This document shows, one piece after another, positions 17,004 through 26,006 of a stretch of 34,812 nt of DNA (positions within the stretch are counted from its first letter, which is position 1; every line of letters begins with the position of its first letter). The notes under the pieces were generated by a model. It ran no database searches. It was not told where the DNA came from and was given only the letters and a program-made list of their open reading frames with translations. Source of the DNA: Planctomycetota bacterium (GTDB lineage: Bacteria; Planctomycetota; Planctomycetia; Pirellulales; Pirellulaceae); NCBI GenBank assembly GCA_018970165.1, contig JAGWWZ010000036.1:1-34812 (forward strand). Reading direction: 5' to 3'. Both the position numbers and the translations under genes were made by a program.

Positions 17004-19964
17004 TCAAGCGTTCGGATCGCCAACATAGCGAACGAGCAGTTCACGTGCCTCATTGCGATAGTGCTCGCACGCTTCCATCAACTGCTCTGCGTCTGGGACA
17101 TGGAGACCAAAGGCCAATCGAGCCAAATCGATCGGATCCTCCGGAAGATCGTGTCGAGCCTTGGTATTCATCAAGCGCAATCCCGATTCAACACTGCGAA
17201 GATAATTGTAGGCATCCTTGAGTCGCAGCGCATGCTGATATGAAATCGCATCGATCCGACGCAGTCGCTCGATAGAATCGATCGTACCCGGTGCGATGAG
17301 GTCGGCATGCTGATTCGCGAACTGAAGCGATAGGACTTTGGCAACCATTTCTATATCCATTGTGCCGCCTCGCCCTCGTTTGAGATTCCGCGCCGATGCG
17401 CTGGATTCCAAGTCGCGTCGATGAGCAAGAGCGGCGAGAGAGTCCTCCTTTGCCCAAGGCCTGGTCGTTAGGATGCGCTGCACTGCCTGCTGAGTGCTGG
17501 CCTGAAAGGAAGGATCACCCGCGATGGGGCGAGCCGAAAGCAGTTCCATCCTCGCAAGTGCATCCCCTTGGCCATTGAGAAATGCAGACTCGAATTGATC
17601 GATTGTCCAAGCCAAATTGGCGGTGGGTTCTTGGGCGAAATTCCAATTCCTCAACTCGAAGAGTCGACCGTGTCTGGTCAGTCGATTTACACCTTGAGAA
17701 ATTCGCTGAGCTAATTGCTGGAAAAAGAGATCGTTGCGAATGGTTTGAGGATGCCGCACGGGACCGATCGGCCGGGTGGTGCCTGAACCAAGGTAGAGAA
17801 GGAGGATCGTGACATCGCTATGATAATTCGGTTCCCGATTTCCGAGCTTTCCTAGAGCGAGAACGGAAAACGGGCAGGTTGGTTCCCCGTAACGCTGGAC
17901 CAGCGCGTTGTAATGGAATTCGATCCATTGCTGCAGGCACACATCTGCGACGCTTGCAAGAGTCCGATGCGTTTCCGAGATACTCTCTTTGCCGAGGATA
18001 TCTCGAACACCGATCGAGAGATGCATGGCGTTCTTGAACGAGCGGACGATCACGTCGATCTCTTGGGCACCGCGGCAGAGTTCATCGAGCAACCGGCTCA
18101 AATGATCTTCCGATGGCAAACGGTCGAGCATTAAGGAATCGACCAGTTCATCGACCATGCCGGGGTTGCTGGTCAGGATGCCAATCAGATAGGGGCTGGT
18201 TCCGCATAACCGGATATACAGATCCATCGAGGGTTGATGAAGGCTGAACAGTTCCCACAGAACACCCTTGGCTCCAATGGAGCGGCAGGTGTCCGCCAAA
18301 TTTTCAAGGGTGCGGTCGGGGGTGGGGGTTTGCCCGATGCGTTCAAGGAGTTTCGGAGCGATCACCGATAGAAAGTACCGACATCGGCGCGTCGATAGAA
18401 CGCGAAAGTCTTCTTGGCCCAGGTCTCGTAACAGGGCAGTAGCCCTGACCGGATCGTGAAAACCATAGCGATCTAGAACCTCCGCAGCCCAAATCGGATC
18501 GGGAAGCGGATCGAACACCAGATCGGCTTCCTCGCTGCCGGTCCCTTCGTCTGAAAGACCGGTTGCCCGGAGTTGATCCGACATCGTATGCAGCTTTTTG
18601 TTTTCATCGCGAAGCGTGTTGAGGATCCGCGCCTCGGTGGCGAGTCCTGAATCATCGAGCATCGCGGTTGTCTTATCAAAAGAGAACGACTTATCGCAAC
18701 CCGCTTGGATTTGTAGTTTTAATTTGTAGTCTCTCGCTAAATCATTAGCATGGGCCAATAGGCCGTATTCCGCATCCGACAAGCATCCGTTTCTCGCTAG
18801 CGCTTCGATCCGCGAAGTTGTGTTGCCGGATCGTACTTCAGGGAGATGGGCTCCGTGGAACCATTGCAGGTGAGACAAGATGGTTTGTGTGCAATGCTGG
18901 ACGACTGCGATTTGGGTCATCGCGCGATACCAGGAATTTTCGTTCCGATCGAAAGATTTTTCTTCCCTATCCCGTTTGCGAAGAAAGCTCGCGAGCGATG
19001 CCTGCTCGGATCGAGAGCGATATCGATCGAGAAAAAGGGATCCGATCTGTTGAAGAAACGCATTTGCGACGGATGGGTTTCCAGCTACCGAACGCATTTG
19101 CATAAGTGCGGTCCCGAGTTCCGCGTCTCCCTGAACTTGAGCCCACTCGATCCATCGCTGCATGTCTAAGGGACGTCGATCCTGGTCGCCGATAAAACGT
19201 CTATGGAGTGGGAACTCAACACGGAAGCTCTCTGGGTCGAAGGATTCGAGGATATCCCGGAAGCGTTCCATCCGCGAATCGCTATCCACAGTTCCTCCCG
19301 AGGAAATGCAAATCAATTGGCAATCGCTTAGGAAATCCGTATCGCAGGATCCGTGGGGACCATGAGCAAGTACAGCGACCGGGACCGATGGACTGGCTTG
19401 GTAGCGATGTTGTTCTTGGGGGTTGAGCAAATGGAATGAGAAATCGAAGGCGGCCACAAGGATCGCATCGTTGATCCAGGTCAGTTGTTGCTGGGCCCAG
19501 ACGCCGCTCATACCCTGCAACTCGATACCGAAGACGATTCGCAACCACTCTCTTCTTCGGAATCGCTTGAGCGAAGAGCGAACTTGGGCGATGTCATCCA
19601 GGCATTGAACTTCGGCCAGTAGCCTATCCTGGATTTCCAATGCCGATGGCGCTCTGCCTGCAGAGAGTTGAATCGAATCGAAGCTGTCGGGGTCGTCGAT
19701 CAACCAATCCACAGCAGGGCTGTCGACATCGAGTGCCTGAAGGAGCGTGCCGAGCAGTCCCGGGGAACGGTCCCATTGGCTCAGGAGTGTGTTGGGGGCT
19801 CGAGAACGTTCAACGAAGCGGACCAAGCGTTCGATCGATCTGGCGGGTTGCCGCAAGCGATGCAACTCTAGGATGATCCTGCGCTGGATCTGTTCGCGCA
19901 ATTGCAGATCCGGTGTGACAGCGACGACTCGCTGAATATTCCCCGTTTCGATTTCGCTAAACAT
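17004..19964 (-). CDS. glnE: GlnE-like glutamine synthetase adenylyltransferase homologue, catalytic motifs degenerate
   Basis: 986 residues, close to GlnE length, and it keeps the two-domain GlnE plan. Recognisable parts are a helical N-terminus with RRFKRRE-like SLKRFRRREWLRI, NPGMVDELVDSLM (600-612), LGKLGNREPNY (704-714) and RGRGGTMDIEMV (863-874). GlnE normally adds and removes AMP on glutamine synthetase using a GS-x9-DxD site and a DxRLRP motif in each domain. Here the C-terminal site reads SDVT (716-719) and the N-terminal one SDCQ (213-216), so the second Asp is missing in both. The DxRLRP motifs are also eroded (LRNWNFA, VEFPLHR). It may be a binding or regulatory pseudoenzyme, or a decaying gene with no frame damage. 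It lies 66 bp after scpA. Confidence 0.78.
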   Translation of the reverse strand: MFSEIETGNIQRVVAVTPDLQLREQIQRRIILELHRLRQPARSIERLVRFVERSRAPNTLLSQWDRSPGLLGTLLQALDVDSPAVDWLIDDPDSFDSIQLSAGRAPSALEIQDRLLAEVQCLDDIAQVRSSLKRFRRREWLRIVFGIELQGMSGVWAQQQLTWINDAILVAAFDFSFHLLNPQEQHRYQASPSVPVAVLAHGPHGSCDTDFLSDCQLICISSGGTVDSDSRMERFRDILESFDPESFRVEFPLHRRFIGDQDRRPLDMQRWIEWAQVQGDAELGTALMQMRSVAGNPSVANAFLQQIGSLFLDRYRSRSEQASLASFLRKRDREEKSFDRNENSWYRAMTQIAVVQHCTQTILSHLQWFHGAHLPEVRSGNTTSRIEALARNGCLSDAEYGLLAHANDLARDYKLKLQIQAGCDKSFSFDKTTAMLDDSGLATEARILNTLRDENKKLHTMSDQLRATGLSDEGTGSEEADLVFDPLPDPIWAAEVLDRYGFHDPVRATALLRDLGQEDFRVLSTRRCRYFLSVIAPKLLERIGQTPTPDRTLENLADTCRSIGAKGVLWELFSLHQPSMDLYIRLCGTSPYLIGILTSNPGMVDELVDSLMLDRLPSEDHLSRLLDELCRGAQEIDVIVRSFKNAMHLSIGVRDILGKESISETHRTLASVADVCLQQWIEFHYNALVQRYGEPTCPFSVLALGKLGNREPNYHSDVTILLLYLGSGTTRPIGPVRHPQTIRNDLFFQQLAQRISQGVNRLTRHGRLFELRNWNFAQEPTANLAWTIDQFESAFLNGQGDALARMELLSARPIAGDPSFQASTQQAVQRILTTRPWAKEDSLAALAHRRDLESSASARNLKRGRGGTMDIEMVAKVLSLQFANQHADLIAPGTIDSIERLRRIDAISYQHALRLKDAYNYLRSVESGLRLMNTKARHDLPEDPIDLARLAFGLHVPDAEQLMEACEHYRNEARELLVRYVGDPNA

Positions 19965-20030
19965 GGACTTTCGTCGAGGGGAGGTCGGAGGGTAGCAAGC
20001 GCCGGTTCGATCGAGATCCTTATTCTACCC

Positions 20031-20834
20031 TCAAAGGAACGAAACGGGCAGTTCGTCGCCCTCTATTCGGACATCGAGTCTCTCTGGGAAACGGGTTCCT
20101 TTTCGTAACCAAAGCGCCCCCTCGGAAGCTTCTTGTTCGGCGACCAGTCCGTGGTAGCGAATCATCTCCAGGGTCGCCAGAAATAGGCCCACCAGTGCAC
20201 TTTTGTGCAAGCCCGGTTCGAAGAGTTCGTGCAGTTCGATTCGATCTTCGACTGCGACTCGCTCATGGATAGTTTGCATGTAGACTTGGATCGGAGTTTC
20301 GTCGTAACGGATCGCTTCGGCAGGCGATGCTTGGCGAGCCTTTAAGATACGTCCGAACGCGCTGACCAAGTCCCAAACCTCGATGCGCGCTATGGGAGCT
20401 TCCTCGGAGTCGCTTCGGCGACGCGCTGCTACAGGAGCCAAACGCCTCAGATGCAATTGCCACAATCGACTCTGTTCGTCCAGTACGCACGCGATATCTC
20501 GGAACCGCTTGTACTGCATCAAGCGTTCGATCAGATGCGGAGACTGTATTTCGAGAGATTCGTTATTGTCCAAGGAATCATCTCGCGTACGGGGAAGGAT
20601 CCTGTCGGCCTTCATCTCGATCAGCAGGCTCACGATCTCAATGAACTCGCTGATATTGTCTAGGTCGAGTTCCGTGAGAACGTCCAGAAACTCGACATAC
20701 TGCTTTGTGATGCGAGCCAGAGCGATTCCCTCAATGCTGAGTTCCTCGCGCCGAATCAAATACAACAGCAGATCGAGCGGGCCGTGATAGCTCGGCAAAT
20801 CCACATCGAATTCTACTGTTGCAGCATCCGACAT
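20031..20834 (-). CDS. scpA: segregation and condensation protein A (kleisin)
   Basis: 267 residues. It has the ScpA N-terminal signature YHGPLDLLLYLIRREELSI (about 15-33), then ITKQYVEFL, and a C-terminal winged-helix region (ALVGLFLATLEMIRYHGL). ScpA is the kleisin that bridges SMC heads and works with ScpB in chromosome condensation and segregation. Neither smc nor scpB is in this window. The ATG at 20834 overlaps the stop of the upstream barrel gene in TGATG; a GTG one codon earlier is possible. Co-expression with outer-membrane assembly genes is likely from this coupling. The middle of the protein (about 130-165) is Arg/Ala-rich and poorly conserved in the family. Confidence 0.92.
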   Translation of the reverse strand: MSDAATVEFDVDLPSYHGPLDLLLYLIRREELSIEGIALARITKQYVEFLDVLTELDLDNISEFIEIVSLLIEMKADRILPRTRDDSLDNNESLEIQSPHLIERLMQYKRFRDIACVLDEQSRLWQLHLRRLAPVAARRRSDSEEAPIARIEVWDLVSAFGRILKARQASPAEAIRYDETPIQVYMQTIHERVAVEDRIELHELFEPGLHKSALVGLFLATLEMIRYHGLVAEQEASEGALWLRKGTRFPERLDVRIEGDELPVSFL

Positions 20835-22255
20835 CACCGAGTCAAGCCTGCGGAAAATGAGAAGACTTGTCGGTCGTCGTTATCCGAATAAGCGATCGGA
20901 ACGGCAAAATCGAACGCCAGTGGAGCGGGTCCCATAGCCGGAATCGCGATTCGAAATCCGAGACCGGGAGCCACACGGAAATTATCCCAGTTGACCTCGA
21001 TGTCCTTCTCCACGGTTCCGTAATCCACGAAGGCAACCATGCGAAGCATATCGTCTGCTGTGATTGGAAACATGTATTCTAAGGTTCCCAGGAATTGGAA
21101 GCGACCACCGACTTGGATCCCCGATTCGACAGGACTGGCTCCGCGGAACTGGAAACCTCGGATCGTCGAGAAACCCCCCGCGTAGAAGTTTTCAAAAATC
21201 GGTTGATCGGCCCCAGCGAACCCTGTTCGGAATGCGGTTGTGAAGGTGTGGCGTCCCGAACCATCGGCCCGTTCGCGAACAAGGAAGTAACGGCTGTAGT
21301 TGATCTGGCCGCGCGGGAAATCATATTCGCCGAAGACCTGATCGTAGATCAATTCCAGCAAGTGACCTTCGGTGGGAAGAAATGGGCTGTCGCGCGTGTT
21401 GTGGGCTAGGCGAACCCTTCCCGTATAGACGTCGTTGCTCCCCAACGCATCGTTGAGCGACTGGACCAGATCATTGCGAGGATTGAAAATCTTTACATCT
21501 TCGCCCCGGATCTCCGTGGTGAGCGATAGGTCGGGGGTAATGTCGTAACCGAGAGCCGCACGACCTCCAAGCCTCTGCTCGGACCAGTCCCGATAGAACC
21601 GCGTGAAGAAAAAACCACCTACCGAAAAACTGAAAGGTGAGTATCCGAACAGGCTCGGCTCGGTCCAGTTGACTGTGTAGCGTTGCACCAAGTTACCTGG
21701 GACGAGTTCCAAACGGAAGTTTTGGCCAGCCCCGCGAAACGCCCCATTGAACATATCGCTCGGGCGACTTGGCAACCGAAACAAATCGAAGTTTCGTTCC
21801 TCGAGAATGATATTCCCAGCAACCCCCAAATCGCTATTGACCGATCCGCCCACCGAGAATCGTCCGGTCTGACCTTCGGATACCGTGACATCGATCGGCA
21901 CATCTCGATAGTTGGGCATGTATCCAAAGGGTGGCGAGCCCATGAATCCAGGATTCGGGTCAATCTGCCATGGTTGATTCAAGGGTGGCAATGGCTGATT
22001 CATTGCGCCCGGGGGAGTTGCCGGAGGATAAAACGGGGCACCGACCACCGGGGGTTGTGTACCGGGCAAATAGTAGGGGGCGGCTGGATTGTTGACGGGA
22101 GGCAACGGAGGGCCGCCGAATTGAGCTTGCGCTACTGTCGCCCCGGTGAGAGAGCAAACCCAAAGGCCGATTATCAAAACCGAAACGGTCCTCATCGAAC
22201 TGGCATGACCAGAAGATGCAATCGACTTGAGGAAGATTCGCCACAAATGGTGCAT
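20834..22255 (-). CDS. BamA/Omp85-type outer-membrane barrel lacking POTRA domains
   Basis: About 473 residues from the ATG at 22255; a TTG at 22282 and an ATG at 22195 are alternatives. A signal peptide (VSVLIIGLWVCSLTGATVAQA) is followed by a Pro-rich linker of some 80 residues. Then comes the last strand before the barrel (DVTVSEGQTGRFSVGGSV) and a complete Omp85-like barrel. The barrel has the loop-6 type motif STIRGFQFRG and the C-terminal FSFSAGLTR. A planctomycete BamA barrel normally follows five POTRA domains in one chain; here those are encoded by the gene just upstream. The barrel start is only 13 bases past the stop of that gene. Likely role: insertion of outer-membrane proteins together with the separate POTRA protein. 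Confidence 0.85.
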   Translation of the reverse strand: MHHLWRIFLKSIASSGHASSMRTVSVLIIGLWVCSLTGATVAQAQFGGPPLPPVNNPAAPYYLPGTQPPVVGAPFYPPATPPGAMNQPLPPLNQPWQIDPNPGFMGSPPFGYMPNYRDVPIDVTVSEGQTGRFSVGGSVNSDLGVAGNIILEERNFDLFRLPSRPSDMFNGAFRGAGQNFRLELVPGNLVQRYTVNWTEPSLFGYSPFSFSVGGFFFTRFYRDWSEQRLGGRAALGYDITPDLSLTTEIRGEDVKIFNPRNDLVQSLNDALGSNDVYTGRVRLAHNTRDSPFLPTEGHLLELIYDQVFGEYDFPRGQINYSRYFLVRERADGSGRHTFTTAFRTGFAGADQPIFENFYAGGFSTIRGFQFRGASPVESGIQVGGRFQFLGTLEYMFPITADDMLRMVAFVDYGTVEKDIEVNWDNFRVAPGLGFRIAIPAMGPAPLAFDFAVPIAYSDNDDRQVFSFSAGLTR

Positions 22256-22268
22256 GGATACAGACTCG

Positions 22269-23678
22269 CTACTTGCGAACAAATTCCTGATCTTCCTGTT
22301 GGCTTACGGTCACACGCGGGAGTTCGCCGCGGGTCGGGTCGGTGTTGAAAATCGTCGAAAACTTGAGCCGCCGTTCGCCGTTCTCAAGCTCTCTCTTATC
22401 GATGATCTCACCCGGCCGTAAATTGCGCAAAGGTTGCAGCACCACGTGCCGCTTCGTGAAATCGCCATCGATATGAACGCGGATATCGCTCGCTCGATAC
22501 ACATCACCCTCTTGGACGTGATAGACAATGTCCACGCGATGATCTGGTTGGTAGATGACTTCACCCTCGACATCGCAAAAGATGTGCCCCTGAGCCCCGA
22601 ACACATCGGTCAGCAATCGCTCATCCTTCAACTTGTTCGTCTGCAAAAACGGTTCATCCGCCTTGGCGAGCAAGTAGGGCTTGAGGTCGCTCGGTTGATA
22701 GCGTTGCATGCCTGCGATCGAAACGGAATTGATCTTGTACCGATTGCCTTCGTACACCACGAAGGTCACATCGATAAACTGTCCTCCCCGATTGTAGGCC
22801 TTGTGATAATCGACCCTTGCATCGAAATATCCCAGCGAACGATAGTACCCCATCAACTGCTCTCGATCCTGCTCGAGCTTCAAGTCAGAGGCTTTGTTTC
22901 CGAAGTATGGCGTAACTCCCCAGCGAGAGTCTCGCGACGAAATACGAGCTTTGAGCAGATCCTCGCTGAAAGACTCATTGCCGATGATTCGGATGGAATG
23001 GATTCGCTCGACGGGACCCTCGTTGATGAGGAACTCCACATCGCGCTCGTAAGGCTTGAGACCTTTTCGGATCTGGATGTCGATCTGATTCATCCCTTTG
23101 TCTTGATACAATTCGATCAACCGGGACTTGGCGGAATTCAAGGCAATCGGATCGAGAGGATCACCTTTGGCCAACCCCGCATGCTTCTTGAGAGCCCCCT
23201 CCTCCAACGCTTCATTGCCGAGAAACTCCACCGACCGAATGATCGGTTTTTCGCTGATGATCAGCCGGATGTGTACCCCTTCGGCAGTCGAAACGAAGTA
23301 GGGGTCCACCTTGCGAAACAAATTGGTGCGATACAGGGCGCTGATGTCGCGATTGAACGTTTCCTTGTCAAAAGCGCGATCCTCGCGAGACTGCATTTGA
23401 GACAAGATAAAATTCTCCGAGACGGATTGGTTTCCCTCGATCGTCACCGACAGGATCACCGCTCCCTGACGACCCTCGCGCTCCGCGAATCCACCTGCTT
23501 CATACAGTTTTTCTCGAAAGGAAGGGTCTTCAAACGCCGGAGCCGCCGCACCGTCCGACCCACCCATCTGGGCAAAGATATGTTGGTCGTTCCAGCCGCT
23601 GGTCACCCATCCAGAAATAGCGAGACTCAAGATCCATAGGAAGCTTCGAGATAGCCGGCAGCAACAGGAAACCATCAT
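22269..23678 (-). CDS. five-POTRA periplasmic protein, BamA N-terminal part as a separate gene
   Basis: About 469 residues from the ATG at 23678, which has GAGG six bases upstream; the frame extends to a TTG at 23702. A signal peptide (about 8-26, RSFLWILSLAISGWVTSGW) is followed by five consecutive POTRA-like units starting near VILSVTIEGN, IIRSVEFLGN, RIHSIRIIGN, YKINSVSIAG and SDIRVHIDGD. Each has the beta-alpha-alpha-beta-beta pattern and ends in short EKP, EGP or EGN-type turns. This is the complete periplasmic half of a BamA, but the chain stops (EFVRK) before any barrel. The barrel follows at once in another frame. Role inferred: chaperone-like docking of nascent outer-membrane proteins, paired with the downstream barrel. 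Confidence 0.87.
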   Translation of the reverse strand: MMVSCCCRLSRSFLWILSLAISGWVTSGWNDQHIFAQMGGSDGAAAPAFEDPSFREKLYEAGGFAEREGRQGAVILSVTIEGNQSVSENFILSQMQSREDRAFDKETFNRDISALYRTNLFRKVDPYFVSTAEGVHIRLIISEKPIIRSVEFLGNEALEEGALKKHAGLAKGDPLDPIALNSAKSRLIELYQDKGMNQIDIQIRKGLKPYERDVEFLINEGPVERIHSIRIIGNESFSEDLLKARISSRDSRWGVTPYFGNKASDLKLEQDREQLMGYYRSLGYFDARVDYHKAYNRGGQFIDVTFVVYEGNRYKINSVSIAGMQRYQPSDLKPYLLAKADEPFLQTNKLKDERLLTDVFGAQGHIFCDVEGEVIYQPDHRVDIVYHVQEGDVYRASDIRVHIDGDFTKRHVVLQPLRNLRPGEIIDKRELENGERRLKFSTIFNTDPTRGELPRVTVSQQEDQEFVRK

Positions 23679-23787
23679 TCCAAGCCTCAGAAACGATAGC
23701 AATCAAAGTCCACAGCGCTCCCATCGATGGCAGCACGGAGATTGCGGTTCGATGAATACAAGATGAACCGACCTGTGGCAATGTCAG

Positions 23788-24318
23788 TCAGACACGATCT
23801 TGGCGGCGACCGAGAGAACGCTTCTTTGCGCAGTCATCGCAGATTCCGTGGATGATGAAGCGGTGGTCGCGAACGCGAAACCGGTGGTCCCGGGCAACCT
23901 GGTCCCGGATCTGAATCAGCTCGTCGCTGGTGAACTCGATCAATCGTCGGCAGGTCGAACAGTACATGTGGTCATGTTCGGGGTAGCCGTAATTGAGCTC
24001 GTACATGCTGCGTCCGTCGAGCTCGAAGCGATGGAGCAATCCCGCGTCGACGAATTCCTTGAGCGTACGATAAACGGTCGGACGGGACACGTAATTCCGG
24101 TCCCCTCGCGATGGAAGCTGATCGATTAGCTGGTCGGCGTCGAAGTGAGCGTGCCGGTTGAAGACTTGCTCGAGAAGGAAACGTTTCTGTTGTGTGTTCC
24201 TCAGACCTCGCGATTGCAGAAACTCTTCGTATCTTGCCAAGGGCGTCATCGATACCGAAACGGAGGCTAAGGGTTCAGCCTCCGAAGAATCGGTGTTCGG
24301 TGAAGATGAGTTTGGCAT
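23788..24318 (-). CDS. Fur-family metal-responsive transcriptional regulator
   Basis: 176 residues from the ATG at 24318 (AGGA 8 bases upstream); the frame runs on to 24504 without recognisable protein. A winged-helix DNA-binding domain covers about 27-110 (RNTQQKRFLLEQVF, VSRPTVYRTLKEFVDAGLL). The dimerisation domain has the metal ligands EHDH (114-117) and two CxxC pairs (C120/C123 and C160/C163) that bind structural zinc. Fur, Zur and PerR cannot be separated from sequence alone. It lies 109 bp upstream of the POTRA gene on the same strand and divergent from a membrane protein gene. Control of either neighbour is possible; no clear Fur box was seen in the 234-bp gap at 24319-24552. Confidence 0.9.
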   Translation of the reverse strand: MPNSSSPNTDSSEAEPLASVSVSMTPLARYEEFLQSRGLRNTQQKRFLLEQVFNRHAHFDADQLIDQLPSRGDRNYVSRPTVYRTLKEFVDAGLLHRFELDGRSMYELNYGYPEHDHMYCSTCRRLIEFTSDELIQIRDQVARDHRFRVRDHRFIIHGICDDCAKKRSLGRRQDRV

Positions 24319-24552
24319 GAAGAAAGTCCTAGGAAATCGAAGCTGCCGGGTGGCTGATCTCTTTACTATACCCGCGAGCCCACCAGTCGGATCGCAAAAT
24401 CTAGGGAATGTATTTTTCGCAACCAGCGGTTTGAAAAATCGCCGCAAGCTGGACGAAACGGATCGATTTGGCCAGTGAAGCTCTCGAGTGAGGCCAAAGT
24501 GCATTCTATACCTGAGGTGATCCTGGGGTTAAGCTTGACGGAGAGGGTTATC

Positions 24553-25491
24553 ATGATGCAGGTAAGTTTTGAAGTTCAGGTACTATTGCAGCGGATTGTC
24601 TTGCCCAGCCTACTTGGTTTTGCCGGGGGCTTGTTGCTGTCCCGCTGCGAGCGTCGATCTTTGGAATCGGGTGCGTCGGGTTCTTCGGAGAGTCCTTTGC
24701 GCGGCGTGATGACCGCATCTGTCTTGGGTTCGCTCATCGTAGGGGCGGGATTGATCGCGTCAGACCTATGGCAGCGGGAATTGATCACCAATCCTGCCAT
24801 ATGGCGGCGTTGGAGCGCGCGCGAACCATGGATGTGGATGGTTTGGATGATACCTGGTTTGATTTTGTTTTTGGGGTTGGCGAAGGGATTGGTCGCTACT
24901 CCCAGTCGTTTTGCTACGTGGTGCCTACCTGGAGTTGTCGCATGGGGAGCGGGGATTTTTTACGTTTGCCTTCCCCAGGGACCGGGATACGAGAACGATC
25001 TTCCTCGAGCGGTTCGTTGGATCGCTCTTGGGATTGCGGCGGTTGCAATGAACTGCGCGTCGCTGAATGCGATCGCGCGTGGGCCAGGGGGGCGTTGGGC
25101 ACCGCTGGTACTGTTGGTTCAATTGGTTTGCGTGGCTGGGCTGGCACTGCAGTCGTATGCATCGCTTGGCGAATTCATTTTGGCTGCTACCGGAGCAACC
25201 CTCGGACTTAGTATCGTCTCGCTGTTTCTACCCTCGACAAGAACTTTCGATTACGGATGGCCGCTTGCGCCAGCCATCTTGGGGTTGACGGTGCTTGCTT
25301 GCGCGAGCCTTGCTACTTCGACGTTCTACATATCGGAACCGCCGGCAACTTGGATATTGATGAGCGTCCTTTTCTTACCGACGGTTGCAGGAGCAATCGA
25401 TCTTTGTTTGGGAGGAAAGCATTGGGGCTGGAGAGTCGCCGCAGCATTCTTTCTTTGGGCTTTGGCACTGTCGGCAGTGGTTGCGACTTGA
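24553..25491 (+). CDS. polytopic membrane protein, unknown function
   Basis: 312 residues from the ATG at 24553, chosen for its ribosome binding site (GGAGAGGG, 5 bases upstream). About ten hydrophobic segments run through the whole chain, separated by short loops, so it is an integral cytoplasmic-membrane protein. The only sizeable polar part is near residues 28-50 (CERRSLESGASGSSESPL). No transporter or enzyme motif was recognised. It starts divergently from the Fur-family gene and ends 5 bp before ogt, so it probably opens a four-gene transcript (ogt, small membrane protein, NagX-like protein). Confidence 0.72.
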   Translation: MMQVSFEVQVLLQRIVLPSLLGFAGGLLLSRCERRSLESGASGSSESPLRGVMTASVLGSLIVGAGLIASDLWQRELITNPAIWRRWSAREPWMWMVWMIPGLILFLGLAKGLVATPSRFATWCLPGVVAWGAGIFYVCLPQGPGYENDLPRAVRWIALGIAAVAMNCASLNAIARGPGGRWAPLVLLVQLVCVAGLALQSYASLGEFILAATGATLGLSIVSLFLPSTRTFDYGWPLAPAILGLTVLACASLATSTFYISEPPATWILMSVLFLPTVAGAIDLCLGGKHWGWRVAAAFFLWALALSAVVAT

Positions 25492-25496
25492 TCATC

Positions 25497-26006
25497 ATGA
25501 GGGATCTGAATCGGATGCAGCGGCTAGGGAACCGACAATTCTTGAACATCGAGTCACCTATCGGTCCGCTGGGTTTGGTGGCAGACGGGGACCGGATTCT
25601 CGAGGTGCGATTCGATCCGTCTCCGGAAGGGGATTGCTTGCCAAGAACAAGAGCTGGTCTTTGCCAGGTGCTTCGACAAGCGGAACGAGAACTCGATGAA
25701 TTTTTCGAGGGAAGACGGCGGCAATTTGAACTTTCCTTGACAATCGGTGGAACCGCATTCCAAAATCGTGTTTGGACGGCGCTATGTGATGTACCCTTTG
25801 GTGCTACCTGTTCCTATTCCGATCTTGCTCGAAAAATTGATTCGCCGAACAGTCCCCGAGCCGTCGGCACGGCTTTGGGTCGCAACCCATTAGCGATCGT
25901 CGTACCCTGTCATCGTGTGATCGGTGCCGATGGATCCTTGGTCGGATTCGGAGGTGGTCTAGAGATCAAGCGCAAATTGCTCGAACACGAAGCCCGATTC
26001 GCATGA
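25497..26006 (+). CDS. ogt: methylated-DNA--protein-cysteine S-methyltransferase
   Basis: 169 residues. Suicide repair protein that takes the methyl group from O6-methylguanine onto its own cysteine. The active-site motif PCHRVIG is present (acceptor Cys138), followed by GSLVGFGGGLEIKRKLLEHE. The DNA-binding helix-turn-helix lies at about 105-130 (YSDLARKIDSPNSPRAVG), with the Arg finger in SPRAVG. The length and lack of an Ada regulatory domain fit Ogt. The start at 25497 is 5 bp after the previous stop, without a strong ribosome binding site; an ATG at 25515 is an alternative. The end overlaps the next gene in ATGA. Confidence 0.95.
   Translation: MRDLNRMQRLGNRQFLNIESPIGPLGLVADGDRILEVRFDPSPEGDCLPRTRAGLCQVLRQAERELDEFFEGRRRQFELSLTIGGTAFQNRVWTALCDVPFGATCSYSDLARKIDSPNSPRAVGTALGRNPLAIVVPCHRVIGADGSLVGFGGGLEIKRKLLEHEARFA

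Noticed and set aside
22195-22310. Simple frameshift or sequencing error as the cause of the BamA split
   Set aside because: The barrel frame carries a full signal peptide exactly at its start, which a fused BamA linker would not contain. The frame upstream of it closes at 22304-22306. It is still listed as something to verify.
22434-23639. 401-codon plus-strand frame opposite the POTRA gene
   Set aside because: No domain or export signal, while the minus strand encodes five clear POTRA units.
24319-24552. Fur box in the gap between the Fur-family gene and the membrane protein gene
   Set aside because: No GATAATGATAATCATTATC-like or other convincing palindrome was found; only a weak TATAGT on the minus strand.
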